A DNA stretch of 64,000 nucleotides from CAZQRP01 sp964596125 (GCA_964596125.1 CAZQRP010000008.1:54581-118580), one strand, 5' to 3'; counted from the first letter of the stretch, positions 33,455-43,752 are shown. The notes: a model not told the origin generated them from the letters alone. Numbers and translations are program-made.

Positions 33455-33997
33455 TTATACTCTCCACCAGGCAAGTACAACGACCATACTGAGTCCAACT
33501 CCGGCGATCACAGCACCGGTCCAGCCTAACAGCGATAGGCAGGTAACGATGGTGCCGGCGATTATCAATCCACACGTGATAGCCAAAAAAGCATGATGAA
33601 ATTTCATTCCACATAGAAATGCTGCAATTGATCCTGTCCATGCGCCTGTTATTGGCAGAGGTACGGCTACAAATAAAGTCAGACCAATCCGCTCATATTT
33701 GTCGATGACTCTACTGCCTCGTCTGGTGCGCTCCAGGATCCAATTGACCATCTTTCTACCGGTCTCTATTTTACTGAGTACCTTTGCTATCGTGTCAAAG
33801 AACAATAATAAAATAGGTACTGGCAGGAGATTGCCGAGAAGAGCCAGGCAGAAAGCCCGATACCATGGCATATGAAACAGGTTTATAGCTACAGGCAGGG
33901 AACCACGGAGCTCTATGATTGGAAGAGCCGATATGATGATAACAACCAGTTCCTCGGCAATACCAGAACTGATGAACCACTGGACTATTTCATTCAT
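33455..33997 (-). CDS. small multidrug export-like membrane protein (COG2426 type)
   Basis: The 180-residue protein has five or six membrane helices. It starts MNEIVQWFISSGIAEELVVI, then ISALPIIELRGSLPVAI, which is the conserved ALPxxELRGxxP motif of the COG2426 family, then FVAVPLPITGAWTGSIAAFL. Members are annotated as small multidrug exporters, but the true substrate is not established. Transcribed alone. Confidence 0.8.
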   Translation of the reverse strand: MNEIVQWFISSGIAEELVVIIISALPIIELRGSLPVAINLFHMPWYRAFCLALLGNLLPVPILLLFFDTIAKVLSKIETGRKMVNWILERTRRGSRVIDKYERIGLTLFVAVPLPITGAWTGSIAAFLCGMKFHHAFLAITCGLIIAGTIVTCLSLLGWTGAVIAGVGLSMVVVLAWWRV

Positions 33998-34240
33998 TTT
34001 ATCAAGCCGTTCAGCTTTGAGTATCTATTATATCATCAGAATGGGTGTATAAAGCGAAATTTGCCAATTCTTTTGCAATAACGTTTCCTCCAATAGTGGA
34101 TTGGAAACAGAGCTTATTTTAACTGCGATTTCATAAATAATACTTGGCGAGCCGAACGAAGCTGTCGCTCCTATTTTATTCAGGCGTAAGCTTTAATCTT
34201 AGGGAATAGGGTGGTAAAATTAACATTTAGGGATAAAGCT

Positions 34241-34993
34241 ATGTCAGGACATTCTAAATGGGCACAAATAAAGCGTCAGAAAGGTGTAGCTGATGCACGC
34301 CGAGGACAGTTATTTACCAAACTTACCCGTGAAATTATAGTAGCTGCCCGTCAAGGTGGTGCTAATCCTGAGTCTAATATCCGCCTTCGGCTGGCTATAC
34401 AGAAAGCCCGTGATAATAATATGCCCCTGGAAAATATAGAGCGGGCCATAAAACGGGGAAGTGGTGAGTTAGAGTCAGCGAGTTTGGTTGAGCTAACCCT
34501 TGAAGGATATGGTCCGAAGGGGGTAGCCGTTTTATTAGAAGCACTCACCGATAACCGCAATCGAACACTTTCAGAAGTCCGCAGTCTATTTGTGAAGCAT
34601 GGCGGGAGTCTTGGTGAAAGTGGCTGTGTGGCCTGGCTTTTTGAAAGTAAAGGGGTGATCACCGTAGAAATAGACAGTCCAGATACTGAGGAATTAGCGT
34701 TACTAGCTATAGATGCCGGTGCTGAGGATGTGAAAGAAGAAAAGGGGTATCTTGAAATTCATACAAGCCCTCAAGATCTGGAAACGGTGCGAAAAGTGAT
34801 AGAGCAAAAGAAGCCAGTTATTTCGGCTGAAGTTTCTTTATTACCTAAAAGTACAGTAATACTGGACGAGAAAGGAACGCTTCAAACACTCAAACTGCTT
34901 GACCACTTGGAAGAGCTAGACGATGTCCAGCGCGTTTTTGCCAATGTTGATATCTCTGAGGCTATGTTGGATAAGTTGCGTGCTCAGGCATAA
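34241..34993 (+). CDS. yebC: YebC/PmpR-family protein
   Basis: From the ATG at 34,241 the 250-residue protein begins MSGHSKWAQIKRQKGVADAR, the family's fixed start; the upstream in-frame extension is not conserved. LFTKLTREIIVAARQGG and EGYGPKGVAVLLEALTDNRN are also family blocks. YebC-type proteins act as transcription regulators or, as shown for close relatives, help ribosomes through proline stretches. Two bases after it comes ruvC. Confidence 0.95.
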   Translation: MSGHSKWAQIKRQKGVADARRGQLFTKLTREIIVAARQGGANPESNIRLRLAIQKARDNNMPLENIERAIKRGSGELESASLVELTLEGYGPKGVAVLLEALTDNRNRTLSEVRSLFVKHGGSLGESGCVAWLFESKGVITVEIDSPDTEELALLAIDAGAEDVKEEKGYLEIHTSPQDLETVRKVIEQKKPVISAEVSLLPKSTVILDEKGTLQTLKLLDHLEELDDVQRVFANVDISEAMLDKLRAQA

Positions 34994-34995
34994 TC

Positions 34996-35493
34996 ATGCG
35001 TGTTCTTGGTATAGACCCCGGTACTTTAAATCTCGGTTATGGTATTGTGGATGAGGAACATGGTGAGGTAACCATGATTGATTGTGGAGTGGTAACCGTT
35101 TCTTCGAAGATCCCTGTTGAGCAGAGATTATGCACTTTACATAAAAAAATTTGCGAAATCATCATGAACTATCAGCCGGGTGAAGTGGCTATTGAGGAAC
35201 CATTTGTAGCAGGAAATGCTCGTTCGGCTTTGGCGATAGGTCGAGCTCAAGCAATAGCTATTCTAGCAGCAGCAGATAAAGACCTTCCTGTTTTTCGCTA
35301 TTTACCAGCGCAGGTCAAACAACTGGTGACTGGTTATGGTGGAGGAAGTAAGGAACAGGTGAAAGAAATGGTGAAGATTCAACTTGGTCTTTCTCAACAT
35401 CTTCGTTCAAATGATGCTGCTGACGCCCTGGCTATTGCTATCTGCCATATTCATCAAAGGCATTTTAACCATGTTATAGTTAAAAGCCAGTAA
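34996..35493 (+). CDS. ruvC: Holliday junction endonuclease RuvC
   Basis: The 165-residue protein begins MRVLGIDPGTLNLGYGIVDE, with catalytic Asp7. The Glu in VAIEEPFVAGNARSALAIGR and the paired acids in SNDAADALAIAI complete the active site. It resolves Holliday junctions together with RuvAB. It sits between yebC and ruvA; ruvB is not in the window. Confidence 0.97.
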   Translation: MRVLGIDPGTLNLGYGIVDEEHGEVTMIDCGVVTVSSKIPVEQRLCTLHKKICEIIMNYQPGEVAIEEPFVAGNARSALAIGRAQAIAILAAADKDLPVFRYLPAQVKQLVTGYGGGSKEQVKEMVKIQLGLSQHLRSNDAADALAIAICHIHQRHFNHVIVKSQ

Positions 35494-35499
35494 GGACTG

Positions 35500-36087
35500 G
35501 TGATGATAGTTGCCTTAGAGGGGATACTGGAAAAACAAGGTATCGATTCAGCAGTTGTAAAGGTCGGACCTCTTAGCCTTCAAATATTTGTGCCCGGCTC
35601 TACGTTAGGCCAGCTTGGAACTGTAGGAGATAAGATCAACCTGCATACCCATCTGTATCTGAAAGATGATAACATTGCTTTGTACGGTTTTGCCTCGGCT
35701 GGAGAATTGGAGCTTTTTCAGAACCTGATTACAGTTTCCGGTATTGGTCCGAAGGCTGCCCTGGGCCTGCTTTCCTCATTTAATCCCGAACAGCTAGTAT
35801 CAGCTATCGTTGGTGGTAATATCGATTTTATAAGTCAGGTGCCAGGCATTGGGAGGAAGATGGCTGGCCGTATTGTATTGGAGTTGAAAGGGAAACTGGA
35901 GAAGGGATGGGGAGAGGTTGCTGCTCCGTCACTCGTACAGGAGCATACTGATGTGGTGGCTGCTCTCACCAGCTTGGGCTATTCGTTGAGAGAAGCCACC
36001 CAGGCGGTTGCTGCTCTCTCTGATTCCAAAGAGCTCGATTTAGAGGAGAGAGTAAGGCTGGCATTGCAGCGGTTGGCAACAATGTGA
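35500..36087 (+). CDS. ruvA: Holliday junction helicase subunit RuvA
   Basis: The 195-residue protein has the N-terminal OB-fold (residues 1-65, ALYGFASAGELELFQNLI), two helix-hairpin-helix motifs (ISQVPGIGRKMAGRIVLELK; VSGIGPKAALGLL) and a C-terminal domain that binds RuvB. It binds junction DNA and loads RuvB. The start is either ATG of a double ATG (35,500 or 35,503). Six bases after ruvC. Confidence 0.96.
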   Translation: MMIVALEGILEKQGIDSAVVKVGPLSLQIFVPGSTLGQLGTVGDKINLHTHLYLKDDNIALYGFASAGELELFQNLITVSGIGPKAALGLLSSFNPEQLVSAIVGGNIDFISQVPGIGRKMAGRIVLELKGKLEKGWGEVAAPSLVQEHTDVVAALTSLGYSLREATQAVAALSDSKELDLEERVRLALQRLATM

Positions 36088-36287
36088 GTGGCGCCCACGC
36101 GATTTTAACATCTCGCCAATTTGCTTAGTTGCTATATATCGATTTTAAAGTTTAAAAGTGTGATTACTGAGGTCTGTAATAGCCTGAGTGATAAACAGGT
36201 GTTGATGAGAAGTTCTATACAATAGGTAGAAACCGGAACAGGTAATGCCTTTGTGTGAGAAGTTGACATAACTAAGGTGGAAATTGA

Positions 36288-38279
36288 ATGCCTCCGTTTA
36301 AAATTATTTCTGACTTCGGACTTACAGGAGGCCAGCCAGAAGCAGTGGACAGGCTGGTTGAGGGGATAATTAATGGTCATAAGCATCAGACTTTGCTTGG
36401 AGTGACTGGCAGTGGTAAGACTTTTACAATGGCCAATGTGATTGAAAGAGTACAGAAGCCGACATTGGTTATCTGCCACAATAAGACATTAGCGGCTCAG
36501 TTAGCTACTGAGTTCAAGGAATTTTTCCCGGACAATGGCGTAGAATATTTTGTCAGTTATTATGATTACTATCAACCAGAAGCTTACATTCCCAGGACCG
36601 ATACCTATATTGAGAAGGATACTGATGTAAATGAAGAGATCGATAAATTAAGACATGCGGCTACTCGTGCTTTATTTGACCGTAAAGATGTGTTAATCGT
36701 TGCTTCGGTATCATGCATATACGGTCTGGGCGAACCTGAGGAATACCGTAGTTTCGTAGTTACTATAAGAAAGGGCGAAGAGTGTAACAGGCATAAACTG
36801 GTTCGTAGTCTGGTTGACATGCAATATGAAAGGAATGATTTTGATTTTATTCGGGGAAGGTTCCGTATTCGTGGTGATACTTTGGAAATTCAGCCGGCTT
36901 ATGAAGAAATAGCAGTCAGAATCGAGTTCTGGGGCAGTGAAATAGAACGTATTGTAGAGGTTGATCCTGTTACAGGCGAGATAGTGGCTGAGCGCGATGC
37001 AGTTGATATTTACCCGGCCAAGCACTTTGTCACTTCTTATAATAAACTTCTAATGGCTATTGAGGATATCAAGATCGAACTGGGGGAAAGGTTATGGGAA
37101 CTGAGAAATCAGGATAAACTTGTTGAAGCCCAAAGGCTTGAGGAACGGACTAATCACGACATTGAGATGCTTCAGCAAGCGGGTTATTGCACTGGAGTGG
37201 AAAATTATTCCAGACATCTCCAGCGCCGTGCTGCGGGGAGCCCTCCCTGGACATTACTTGATTATTTTCCTGATGATTTTTTGCTATTTATTGATGAATC
37301 ACATATGACATTGCCTCAAATAAGGGGTATGTATCATGGTGATATCTCGCGAAAACAGACATTGGTCGACTATGGTTTTCGCCTGCCATCGGCTCTGGAT
37401 AATCGTCCTCTGAACTTTACCGAGTTTGAGCGGTGTATTGATCAGGTTGTCTATGTGTCCGCTACCCCTGGTCCTTATGAGTATGAACATAGTCAGCAAG
37501 TAGTAGAGCAGTTAATTCGTCCCACAGGATTGCTGGAGCCTACAATTGAAATTAAACCGACTAAGGGACAGATTGATGACCTTATCTATCAGATTAAGGC
37601 CAGAGTAAACAAGGGCGAACGCTGTCTGGTGACTACATTAACCAAGAAGATGTCCGAAGAGCTGGCCGATTACCTTCGGGAAATGGAAATCAAGACACAT
37701 TACCTACATTCCGAAGTTGATACCCTGGAAAGGGTAGAAATTTTACGTGACCTTCGATTTGGCGTTTATGATGTTGTCGTTGGTATAAACTTGCTCAGAG
37801 AAGGCTTAGACCTACCGGAAGTGAGCTTGGTGGCTATCCTGGATGCTGATAAAGAAGGCTACTTGAGATCAAAAGGGTCTCTTATACAGACCATGGGACG
37901 AGCGGCTCGTCATGAAGATGGCCATGTCATCATGTATGCCGATACAACAACTACCGCTATGCGGGAAGCCATAGATGAGACCTATCGTCGACGCAGGATG
38001 CAGGAGGTATATAACGAGGAGCATGGTATTACTCCACAGGGAATTCGAAAGGCTATCAAGGATATTACCGATCGGGTTAGAGTAGTGGCTGAAGCTAAAG
38101 CTCCATATACGGCTACCCCTATATCTAAAGATGTGGTTTTCAAGCTTATTAAAGACCTGGAATCTCAGATGAAAAAGGCTGCCAAAAATTTGGAGTTCGA
38201 AAAGGCGGCTTTACTTCGCGACCGCATTATAGAATTAAGGAAAGGCGAGGAAATATTGTCGCCTTTAATTAAACCATAG
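36288..38279 (+). CDS. uvrB: excinuclease ABC subunit B
   Basis: The 663-residue protein has Walker A LLGVTGSGKTFTMANVI, the beta-hairpin region YYDYYQPEAYIPRTDTYIEK, the helicase motifs DESHMTLPQIRGMYHGD and QTMGRAARHEDG, and the C-terminal UVR motif (LESQMKKAAKNLEFEKAALL) that contacts UvrC. It verifies damage in nucleotide excision repair. It is 200 bases downstream of ruvA. Confidence 0.97.
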   Translation: MPPFKIISDFGLTGGQPEAVDRLVEGIINGHKHQTLLGVTGSGKTFTMANVIERVQKPTLVICHNKTLAAQLATEFKEFFPDNGVEYFVSYYDYYQPEAYIPRTDTYIEKDTDVNEEIDKLRHAATRALFDRKDVLIVASVSCIYGLGEPEEYRSFVVTIRKGEECNRHKLVRSLVDMQYERNDFDFIRGRFRIRGDTLEIQPAYEEIAVRIEFWGSEIERIVEVDPVTGEIVAERDAVDIYPAKHFVTSYNKLLMAIEDIKIELGERLWELRNQDKLVEAQRLEERTNHDIEMLQQAGYCTGVENYSRHLQRRAAGSPPWTLLDYFPDDFLLFIDESHMTLPQIRGMYHGDISRKQTLVDYGFRLPSALDNRPLNFTEFERCIDQVVYVSATPGPYEYEHSQQVVEQLIRPTGLLEPTIEIKPTKGQIDDLIYQIKARVNKGERCLVTTLTKKMSEELADYLREMEIKTHYLHSEVDTLERVEILRDLRFGVYDVVVGINLLREGLDLPEVSLVAILDADKEGYLRSKGSLIQTMGRAARHEDGHVIMYADTTTTAMREAIDETYRRRRMQEVYNEEHGITPQGIRKAIKDITDRVRVVAEAKAPYTATPISKDVVFKLIKDLESQMKKAAKNLEFEKAALLRDRIIELRKGEEILSPLIKP

Positions 38280-38380
38280 ATTGCCTCATCTGGAGAGAAG
38301 ACATCTCTGGTATCTATATGTGTCCGTATAGCTTATTTCCTGCTGTATTAGAAAGGGATAGCTATACTTACTGTCGGAAG

Positions 38381-40585
38381 TTAGATATTTTGCTCGTTGT
38401 CCCCTTCATCGAGGAGACCTTCTTCTTTTAATTTTTCAGAAAGCCGGGCAGCTCTGGGGTAGCCGATGCGAAGGCGTCGCTGCAGGAATGAGGTGGAAAC
38501 ACCGTCATGCTGGCTAGCTAACTGTCTGGCTGTCTCTAAAAGCGGGTCTTCTGCATCTTTTCCTATAGAAGCAGGATGGACAACATCTTCGAATCTAATG
38601 TGCGTAGTCCCAGGTGTTCTTTGATTGCTCCAAAAGTTTACCAGTCTTTCAATCTCGGCATCAGAGAGATAAGGTCCTTGAAGCCGTTTGGGTTTGCTGG
38701 CATCGGTAGGCATGTAGAGCATATCGCCTCTGCCTAGTAATTTCTCAGCCCCAGCAGAGTCAAGGATGGTGCGTGAGTCCACTTGTGAAGTCAGTGTGAA
38801 ACTGATACGCGTTGGGAAATTCGCTTTAATCAGCCCGGTTACTACATCGACTGAAGGGCGTTGTGTAGCTACAATCAGGTGGATGCCTGTAGCTCGTGAC
38901 AACTGGGCGAGACGGCATAATGTATGTTCTACCTCATCAAAAGCTACCATCATCAGGTCGGCCAACTCGTCGATTACAAGAACGATGTATGGCATTTTCT
39001 CACCTGGTTGTCGGTCCTTATTATACGCGTCTATATTACGGGCGCCAGCTTGTGCGAATCTACGATAGCGCTCGTCCATTTCCTGGGCTAGCCAACGCAG
39101 CGCTAATACCGCTTTATCAGTATCAACAACTACGGGTGCTATCAGATGAGGCAAGTTATTGAAATTGACCAACTCCACCCGCTTCGGATCAATCATAATG
39201 AACTGCAAATCATCCGGAGTACTGTAAATAAGCAGGCAGCAGATAGATGCATTTAAATAGACGGTCTTACCGCTTCCAGTAGCACCGGCAATTAATAAGT
39301 GAGGCATTTTAGCCAAATCGGCAGCAACGGTTTCACCTCCGGCACCTTTACCTTGAGCCAGGGCCAGCTTTGATTTGGCACTGATCTTTTGGAAGGCAGC
39401 AGATTCAATAATACTTCGGAGGTTGACTGAGCCGAATGTAGTGTTCGGGACCTCGATACCTACTATAGATTTACCAGGGACCGGGGCTTCAATCCTGATA
39501 CTTGGTGCTGCTAAAGCTAAGGCGAGGTCATTAGCCAGCGAATTAATCCGGTCTACCTTGACTCTGGTTTTTGATACCTCCTGTAAGTGAGCCTTAACAT
39601 TACCGTCTTTGTCCCGTTCCTTGATCTCTTTATATTTGCGGTCCCAGCCAGGCTCAACCCCAAATTGAGTTACGGTAGGACCGACGTTTATCTGGACTAC
39701 CTTGGCATCGACACCATAGCTCGCCAGAGACTCCGTGATAAGTTCTGCTCGTTTCTCGACGTCTGTCTGGCTTATTTCTGTCTCAATAGACTTATCCAGG
39801 ATGCTAATTGGCGGTAGCTGCCAGCCGCCGACTGTCAGTGCCGGCTGGTACTTGCCTGGTTCCCAGGTTTCAGGAGTTGTCATTTCACTGGCTTCCTGTG
39901 GCACGGAAATAGGTGTTGGTATAGTTTCTTGTTGTGCTTCTGTCTGTGCTACGTCTGGTTCTTCAAATTTTTCAAATTGAATTTCTTTTGATACTGGTTT
40001 CGGAGTGGCTTTGGGGCGTGGCTCTCTGGCTCTGAATAGGTCTTGCCAGCCGCTTAGAAGAGCTCGTCCAACGACTTTGATTATATTTCCCATCACGTGC
40101 CAGGTCCATCGTGGAGCAATAAAAAGAATGCCCAAGAATGTGAGGCCGGATAACCTTAATATTCCTGTAGTTTTAGAAGCCGTGATGATACTTTTACCAA
40201 CTGTACCACCCGTATCCGGGTTCAATAGCGTTAACAGTCCCCAGGCAGCCAAGGTTAATGAAATTCCACCAAGCCATCGATTCCAGTGTTTTATTACAAC
40301 TTTAAACTGCTGCTGACCTATTATCCAGACTAGTATTCCTAATGCTATAACTATCAGGACCAGACCGATCCCCCAGAATTCCAGCAGGTTTTCCCATGCA
40401 GCGATACTCCAATTCGCTATGTCCTGCCAGAACCAGTAAATCAGTCCTGAGATAAAGATTATTAATAATAAAATTAATACGGTTGGCGAGGAAATAAATC
40501 TGAAGAACCCTTTCCAAAAGGACCGTTTTTTTCTTGCTGTCCTGCGGACTGCCGGTTTCTTTGTTCTTCGTTTTCTGGCTGGCAT
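38381..40585 (-). CDS. ftsK: FtsK/SpoIIIE-type DNA translocase
   Basis: The 734-residue protein (ATG at 40,585; an in-frame TTG at 40,603 is less likely) has a basic start, four membrane helices (about 25-170), a Pro/Glu linker, then the motor: Walker A LLIAGATGSGKTVYLNASI, Walker B YIVLVIDELADLMM, and the C-terminal gamma domain (SFLQRRLRIGYPRAARLSE) that reads directional DNA motifs. It moves chromosome ends through the septum. It is the last gene of the leftward UDG-RNase J-FtsK operon. Confidence 0.95.
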   Translation of the reverse strand: MPARKRRTKKPAVRRTARKKRSFWKGFFRFISSPTVLILLLIIFISGLIYWFWQDIANWSIAAWENLLEFWGIGLVLIVIALGILVWIIGQQQFKVVIKHWNRWLGGISLTLAAWGLLTLLNPDTGGTVGKSIITASKTTGILRLSGLTFLGILFIAPRWTWHVMGNIIKVVGRALLSGWQDLFRAREPRPKATPKPVSKEIQFEKFEEPDVAQTEAQQETIPTPISVPQEASEMTTPETWEPGKYQPALTVGGWQLPPISILDKSIETEISQTDVEKRAELITESLASYGVDAKVVQINVGPTVTQFGVEPGWDRKYKEIKERDKDGNVKAHLQEVSKTRVKVDRINSLANDLALALAAPSIRIEAPVPGKSIVGIEVPNTTFGSVNLRSIIESAAFQKISAKSKLALAQGKGAGGETVAADLAKMPHLLIAGATGSGKTVYLNASICCLLIYSTPDDLQFIMIDPKRVELVNFNNLPHLIAPVVVDTDKAVLALRWLAQEMDERYRRFAQAGARNIDAYNKDRQPGEKMPYIVLVIDELADLMMVAFDEVEHTLCRLAQLSRATGIHLIVATQRPSVDVVTGLIKANFPTRISFTLTSQVDSRTILDSAGAEKLLGRGDMLYMPTDASKPKRLQGPYLSDAEIERLVNFWSNQRTPGTTHIRFEDVVHPASIGKDAEDPLLETARQLASQHDGVSTSFLQRRLRIGYPRAARLSEKLKEEGLLDEGDNEQNI

Positions 40586-40592
40586 AGCTTTG

Positions 40593-42251
40593 CTATACCT
40601 CAATAGTTGTAGTAAGAATCATCGGTCGGCGCCTTGTTTGTTCATAGAAAAACTTGCTGAGGGTATCATGAACTTTCGTATTGATTGAACTCCGGTCAAG
40701 CGGATGTTTACTACTGTGGCCTAAAGTGTCCGATATAAGATCCCTTCCCTGTTCGAGTATATATTCGCCATCTTTCGTATCTACGAAACCCCGGGATACG
40801 ATGTCTGGACGACCGATAATTATGCCTCTTTTTTTATCAAGCGCAACAATAGCTACCACAATCCCATCTCTGGACAATAGTTTACGGTCGCGGAGAACAA
40901 CTCCAGCAAGGTCACCCATAACCAGACCGTCTACATAGACATTATCTGACGGAAGTCGGCCGATTACCTTCCCTTTGTCTTGCTCAAGTTCAAGGATATC
41001 CCCATTCTCCAGGGTGAAGATATTACTTTTTGGCATGCCTAATGTTTCCACCAGTTTAGCATGGAGGCTTAAGTGACGGTATTCACCGTGGATCGGTACA
41101 AAAAATTTTGGTTTAACCAGATTAAACAAAAGCTTCAACTCTTCTTGACTTCCATGCCCGTGTACGTGAACCTGGGCTAACTTGTCGTAAATAACATGGG
41201 CTCCTTGTCTGAATAGACTGTCTATTGTTCGGTTAACCAGTGTCTCATTTCCTGGAACTGGCGTAGCTGATATAACTACAGTATCTCCGGGAATGATACG
41301 AATTTGGCTATTGTCTCGATTGGTTATGCGTACCAAGGCCGAAGTAGGTTCTCCCTGGCTTCCCGTGGTTAGAAGAACAACCTGGTTATGGGGGAAATGG
41401 TTGAGTTCATCGGAACGGCGTATGATGCCAGATGGAGCTTTGAGATAGCCTAGTTCTAGTGACATCCGAACTGTATCTCTCATGCTTCGACCAATAACAA
41501 ACACACAGCGTTGATGTTTGGTTGCGGCGTCAATTACCTGCTGAATTCTGGAGATTAGTGAGGCGAATGTAGTTATGATCACTCTTCCCGGTGCTTTAGC
41601 TATAATGTGTTCCAGAGTACTGCCGACTACACTCTCTGATGGTGTATACCCGGGAAGCTCAGAATAGGTAGAATCGGCGAGAAGGAGTAAAATTCCCTGA
41701 CTCCCGAATTGAGCTAGCCTTGCTATTTCAGATGCTTTGCCATCGACTGGTGTATAATCGATTTTGAAATCGCCGCTATGAACTACTATACCTACTGGTG
41801 TATGCAAGATCAGTCCTATCGAATCCGGAATGCTGTGACAAACAGAGAAAGGCTCTATTTGAAATTTACCAAGTTTAAACTGGACTCCGCTGTGAATTGT
41901 TTTAAAGGTTGCTTTTTTTACCTGCCGATGTTCCTTTAACTTGACGGAGATTAATCCTTGGGTAAGCTTGGTGGCATATATTGGTAAATCGAGCTCAGAT
42001 AGGACATAAGGTAGAGCACCTATATGGTCTTCATGACCATGAGTTATTATTATGCCTCGCAGCTTTCCCCTGTTTTCTATTAAGTAGCTAATGTCAGGGA
42101 TGACAAGATCAACTCCCAGCATATCGTCTTCGGGAAACATTAGCCCGGCGTCAACGACTATGATGTCATCACCATACTCAATGGCCATCATATTCTTGCC
42201 AATTTCCCCGAGACCGCCCAGAGGAATTATCTTAAGCTTTTTCTTACTCAT
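40593..42251 (-). CDS. rnj: ribonuclease J
   Basis: The 552-residue protein has the metallo-beta-lactamase core with IITHGHEDHIGALPYVL, GDFKIDYTPVDG, the beta-CASP motifs (TTGSQGEPTSALVRI; HVHGHGSQEELKL) and the C-terminal domain ending TTTIEV. It is a 5' exonuclease/endonuclease for mRNA decay and rRNA maturation. The gene lies nine bases after the UDG gene and eight bases before the chosen ftsK start. Confidence 0.96.
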   Translation of the reverse strand: MSKKKLKIIPLGGLGEIGKNMMAIEYGDDIIVVDAGLMFPEDDMLGVDLVIPDISYLIENRGKLRGIIITHGHEDHIGALPYVLSELDLPIYATKLTQGLISVKLKEHRQVKKATFKTIHSGVQFKLGKFQIEPFSVCHSIPDSIGLILHTPVGIVVHSGDFKIDYTPVDGKASEIARLAQFGSQGILLLLADSTYSELPGYTPSESVVGSTLEHIIAKAPGRVIITTFASLISRIQQVIDAATKHQRCVFVIGRSMRDTVRMSLELGYLKAPSGIIRRSDELNHFPHNQVVLLTTGSQGEPTSALVRITNRDNSQIRIIPGDTVVISATPVPGNETLVNRTIDSLFRQGAHVIYDKLAQVHVHGHGSQEELKLLFNLVKPKFFVPIHGEYRHLSLHAKLVETLGMPKSNIFTLENGDILELEQDKGKVIGRLPSDNVYVDGLVMGDLAGVVLRDRKLLSRDGIVVAIVALDKKRGIIIGRPDIVSRGFVDTKDGEYILEQGRDLISDTLGHSSKHPLDRSSINTKVHDTLSKFFYEQTRRRPMILTTTIEV

Positions 42252-42260
42252 GATTTATGG

Positions 42261-42857
42261 TTAGAAAAGATTTAACTGCTGAGGCCTTGTTTCAGTTTGT
42301 TCCAACTTATCTGCTTCTACTAATATCTGTGGAATTTTTAGCATATCCGCCTCGATAACTGTCCGCAAACTTGCTTGATGAAGGGCGGCAGCAGGATGAT
42401 ACATTGCATAGTAGATAATGTTTCCCAGCTTCTTAGCTTTACCGTGTACTTTACCAATACTCTCGTTTGGAAAATATTTCGCCATAGAGTAACGGCCGAG
42501 AGTAACGATAATTTTAGGGCTGATCAGTTCTATTTGTTGTTTGAGCCATTTACTGCAGGCTTGAATTTCCCCAGGTAGTGGATCTCGGTTTCCCGGAGGG
42601 CGGCATTTAATGACGTTAGCAATGTACACCTGATCTCGTTTTAGACCGATAGAAGCCAGCAGTTGCTCTAAAAACTGGCCGGCAGGTCCGACGAAAGGAC
42701 GTCCTTGCTGGTCTTCGTGCCATCCTGGCGCCTCACCGATAAAAAGCAGCTTGGCTTGATCTGGACCTTCACCCGGCACTACTCTGCTACGATGTTTGGC
42801 TAAATCGCAATCTTGACAGTTTTTGATTTCGTTATAAAGATCGCTAAGAGATGACAT
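42261..42857 (-). CDS. uracil-DNA glycosylase, type 4-like
   Basis: The 198-residue protein has four Cys for a [4Fe-4S] cluster: CQDCDLAKHR near the start, then CRPPGNRDPLPGEIQAC. The uracil pocket motif GEAPGWHEDQQGRPFVGPAG and the C-terminal MYHPAAAL are those of family 4 enzymes. It removes uracil from DNA. It starts the operon; a promoter ends almost at the start codon, so the mRNA may be leaderless. Confidence 0.93.
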   Translation of the reverse strand: MSSLSDLYNEIKNCQDCDLAKHRSRVVPGEGPDQAKLLFIGEAPGWHEDQQGRPFVGPAGQFLEQLLASIGLKRDQVYIANVIKCRPPGNRDPLPGEIQACSKWLKQQIELISPKIIVTLGRYSMAKYFPNESIGKVHGKAKKLGNIIYYAMYHPAAALHQASLRTVIEADMLKIPQILVEADKLEQTETRPQQLNLF

Positions 42858-42865
42858 CAATGGAA

Positions 42866-42894
42866 ATCATAACATAGCTTCATTTACTGGTCAA
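42866..42894 (-). promoter_or_regulatory. promoter of UDG-rnj-ftsK operon
   Basis: Read leftward: TTGACC (42889-42894), 17 bases, TATGAT (42866-42871). The expected transcription start is within about three bases of the UDG start codon at 42,857. Confidence 0.65.
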
Positions 42895-43098
42895 TGTAAA
42901 TGTGAACCAATATAAGCGCCAAACCAAATATAGCGTGCTCAGGATTGTTATTGAAATACGTCAGAAAAGTCTATCGCTCTTTATCGAGAAATAAATCCTT
43001 TAAATAAAATTTTGACGTTGCCTGCGGTACCAATTTTTTCTACTTATTCTGTACGCCATGATTTAAAAACCATATGATTCACTAAGTGAGCGTGTGAA

Positions 43099-43127
43099 TT
43101 GACCTTTTTCCTTTTCATTGATATACT
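43099..43127 (+). promoter_or_regulatory. bioY promoter
   Basis: TTGACC (43099-43104), 17 bases, TATACT (43122-43127). An AGGAGG site follows at 43,150-43,155. Confidence 0.7.
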
Positions 43128-43161
43128 TTACCGTTAGTTTTGAATGATTAGGAGGGATTTA

Positions 43162-43752
43162 TTGGCAATGAAAGTCTCAGTTGCTCGTATTACGTTAATG
43201 GATGCCGTTATTCCAGGAACCGGTTTGCTTCGAGATGTGGCTTTGGTGGTTGGCTTCGCTTGCTTAACTGCTGTATGTGCCCAGATTAGTTTTTGGATCG
43301 GTGCAGTACCTGTTACTGGACAAACTTTTGCAGTTTTGTTGGCGGGTGCTCTCTTAGGGAGCCGTCGTGGGGCATTAAGTCAACTGAGTTATTTAGCTAT
43401 CGGGGCTACTGGAATTCCATATTGGTTTGCGTTAGGTGGACCGCCAGGAGTCGCCCGGTTGTTGGGACCCACAGGTGGGTATTTGATTGGTTTTGTGGCA
43501 GCTGCTTTTATAGTTGGTTGGTTGGCGGAAAGAGGTTGGGATCGACGTGTCTGGACTGCAATTCTGGCTATGTTTGCTGGCAGTTTTATTTACTTTATCT
43601 TTGGTCTGTCCTGGTTGGCTCACTTCGTGCCGGAAGGAACTCTTCTTCAGACCGGTCTTTATCCATTTATTATTGGTGATTCTTTAAAAATTGTGGCAGC
43701 GGCATTGCTTTTACCTTCAGGTTGGTTAGTTCTGCGGCGATATATGGGCTAA
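43162..43752 (+). CDS. bioY: biotin transporter BioY
   Basis: The protein is about 196 residues with six membrane helices. It has the BioY/ECF S-component pattern: AQISFWIGAVPVTGQTFAVLLAG (shown in part), SYLAIGATGIPYW, LLGPTGGYLIGF. I prefer the TTG at 43,162 because AGGAGG is six bases upstream; the ATG at 43,168 is nearly as good, and an ATG at 43,144 lies before the ribosome site. It imports biotin; no ATPase or T-component is adjacent, so it either works alone or shares a module. Confidence 0.93.
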   Translation: MAMKVSVARITLMDAVIPGTGLLRDVALVVGFACLTAVCAQISFWIGAVPVTGQTFAVLLAGALLGSRRGALSQLSYLAIGATGIPYWFALGGPPGVARLLGPTGGYLIGFVAAAFIVGWLAERGWDRRVWTAILAMFAGSFIYFIFGLSWLAHFVPEGTLLQTGLYPFIIGDSLKIVAAALLLPSGWLVLRRYMG

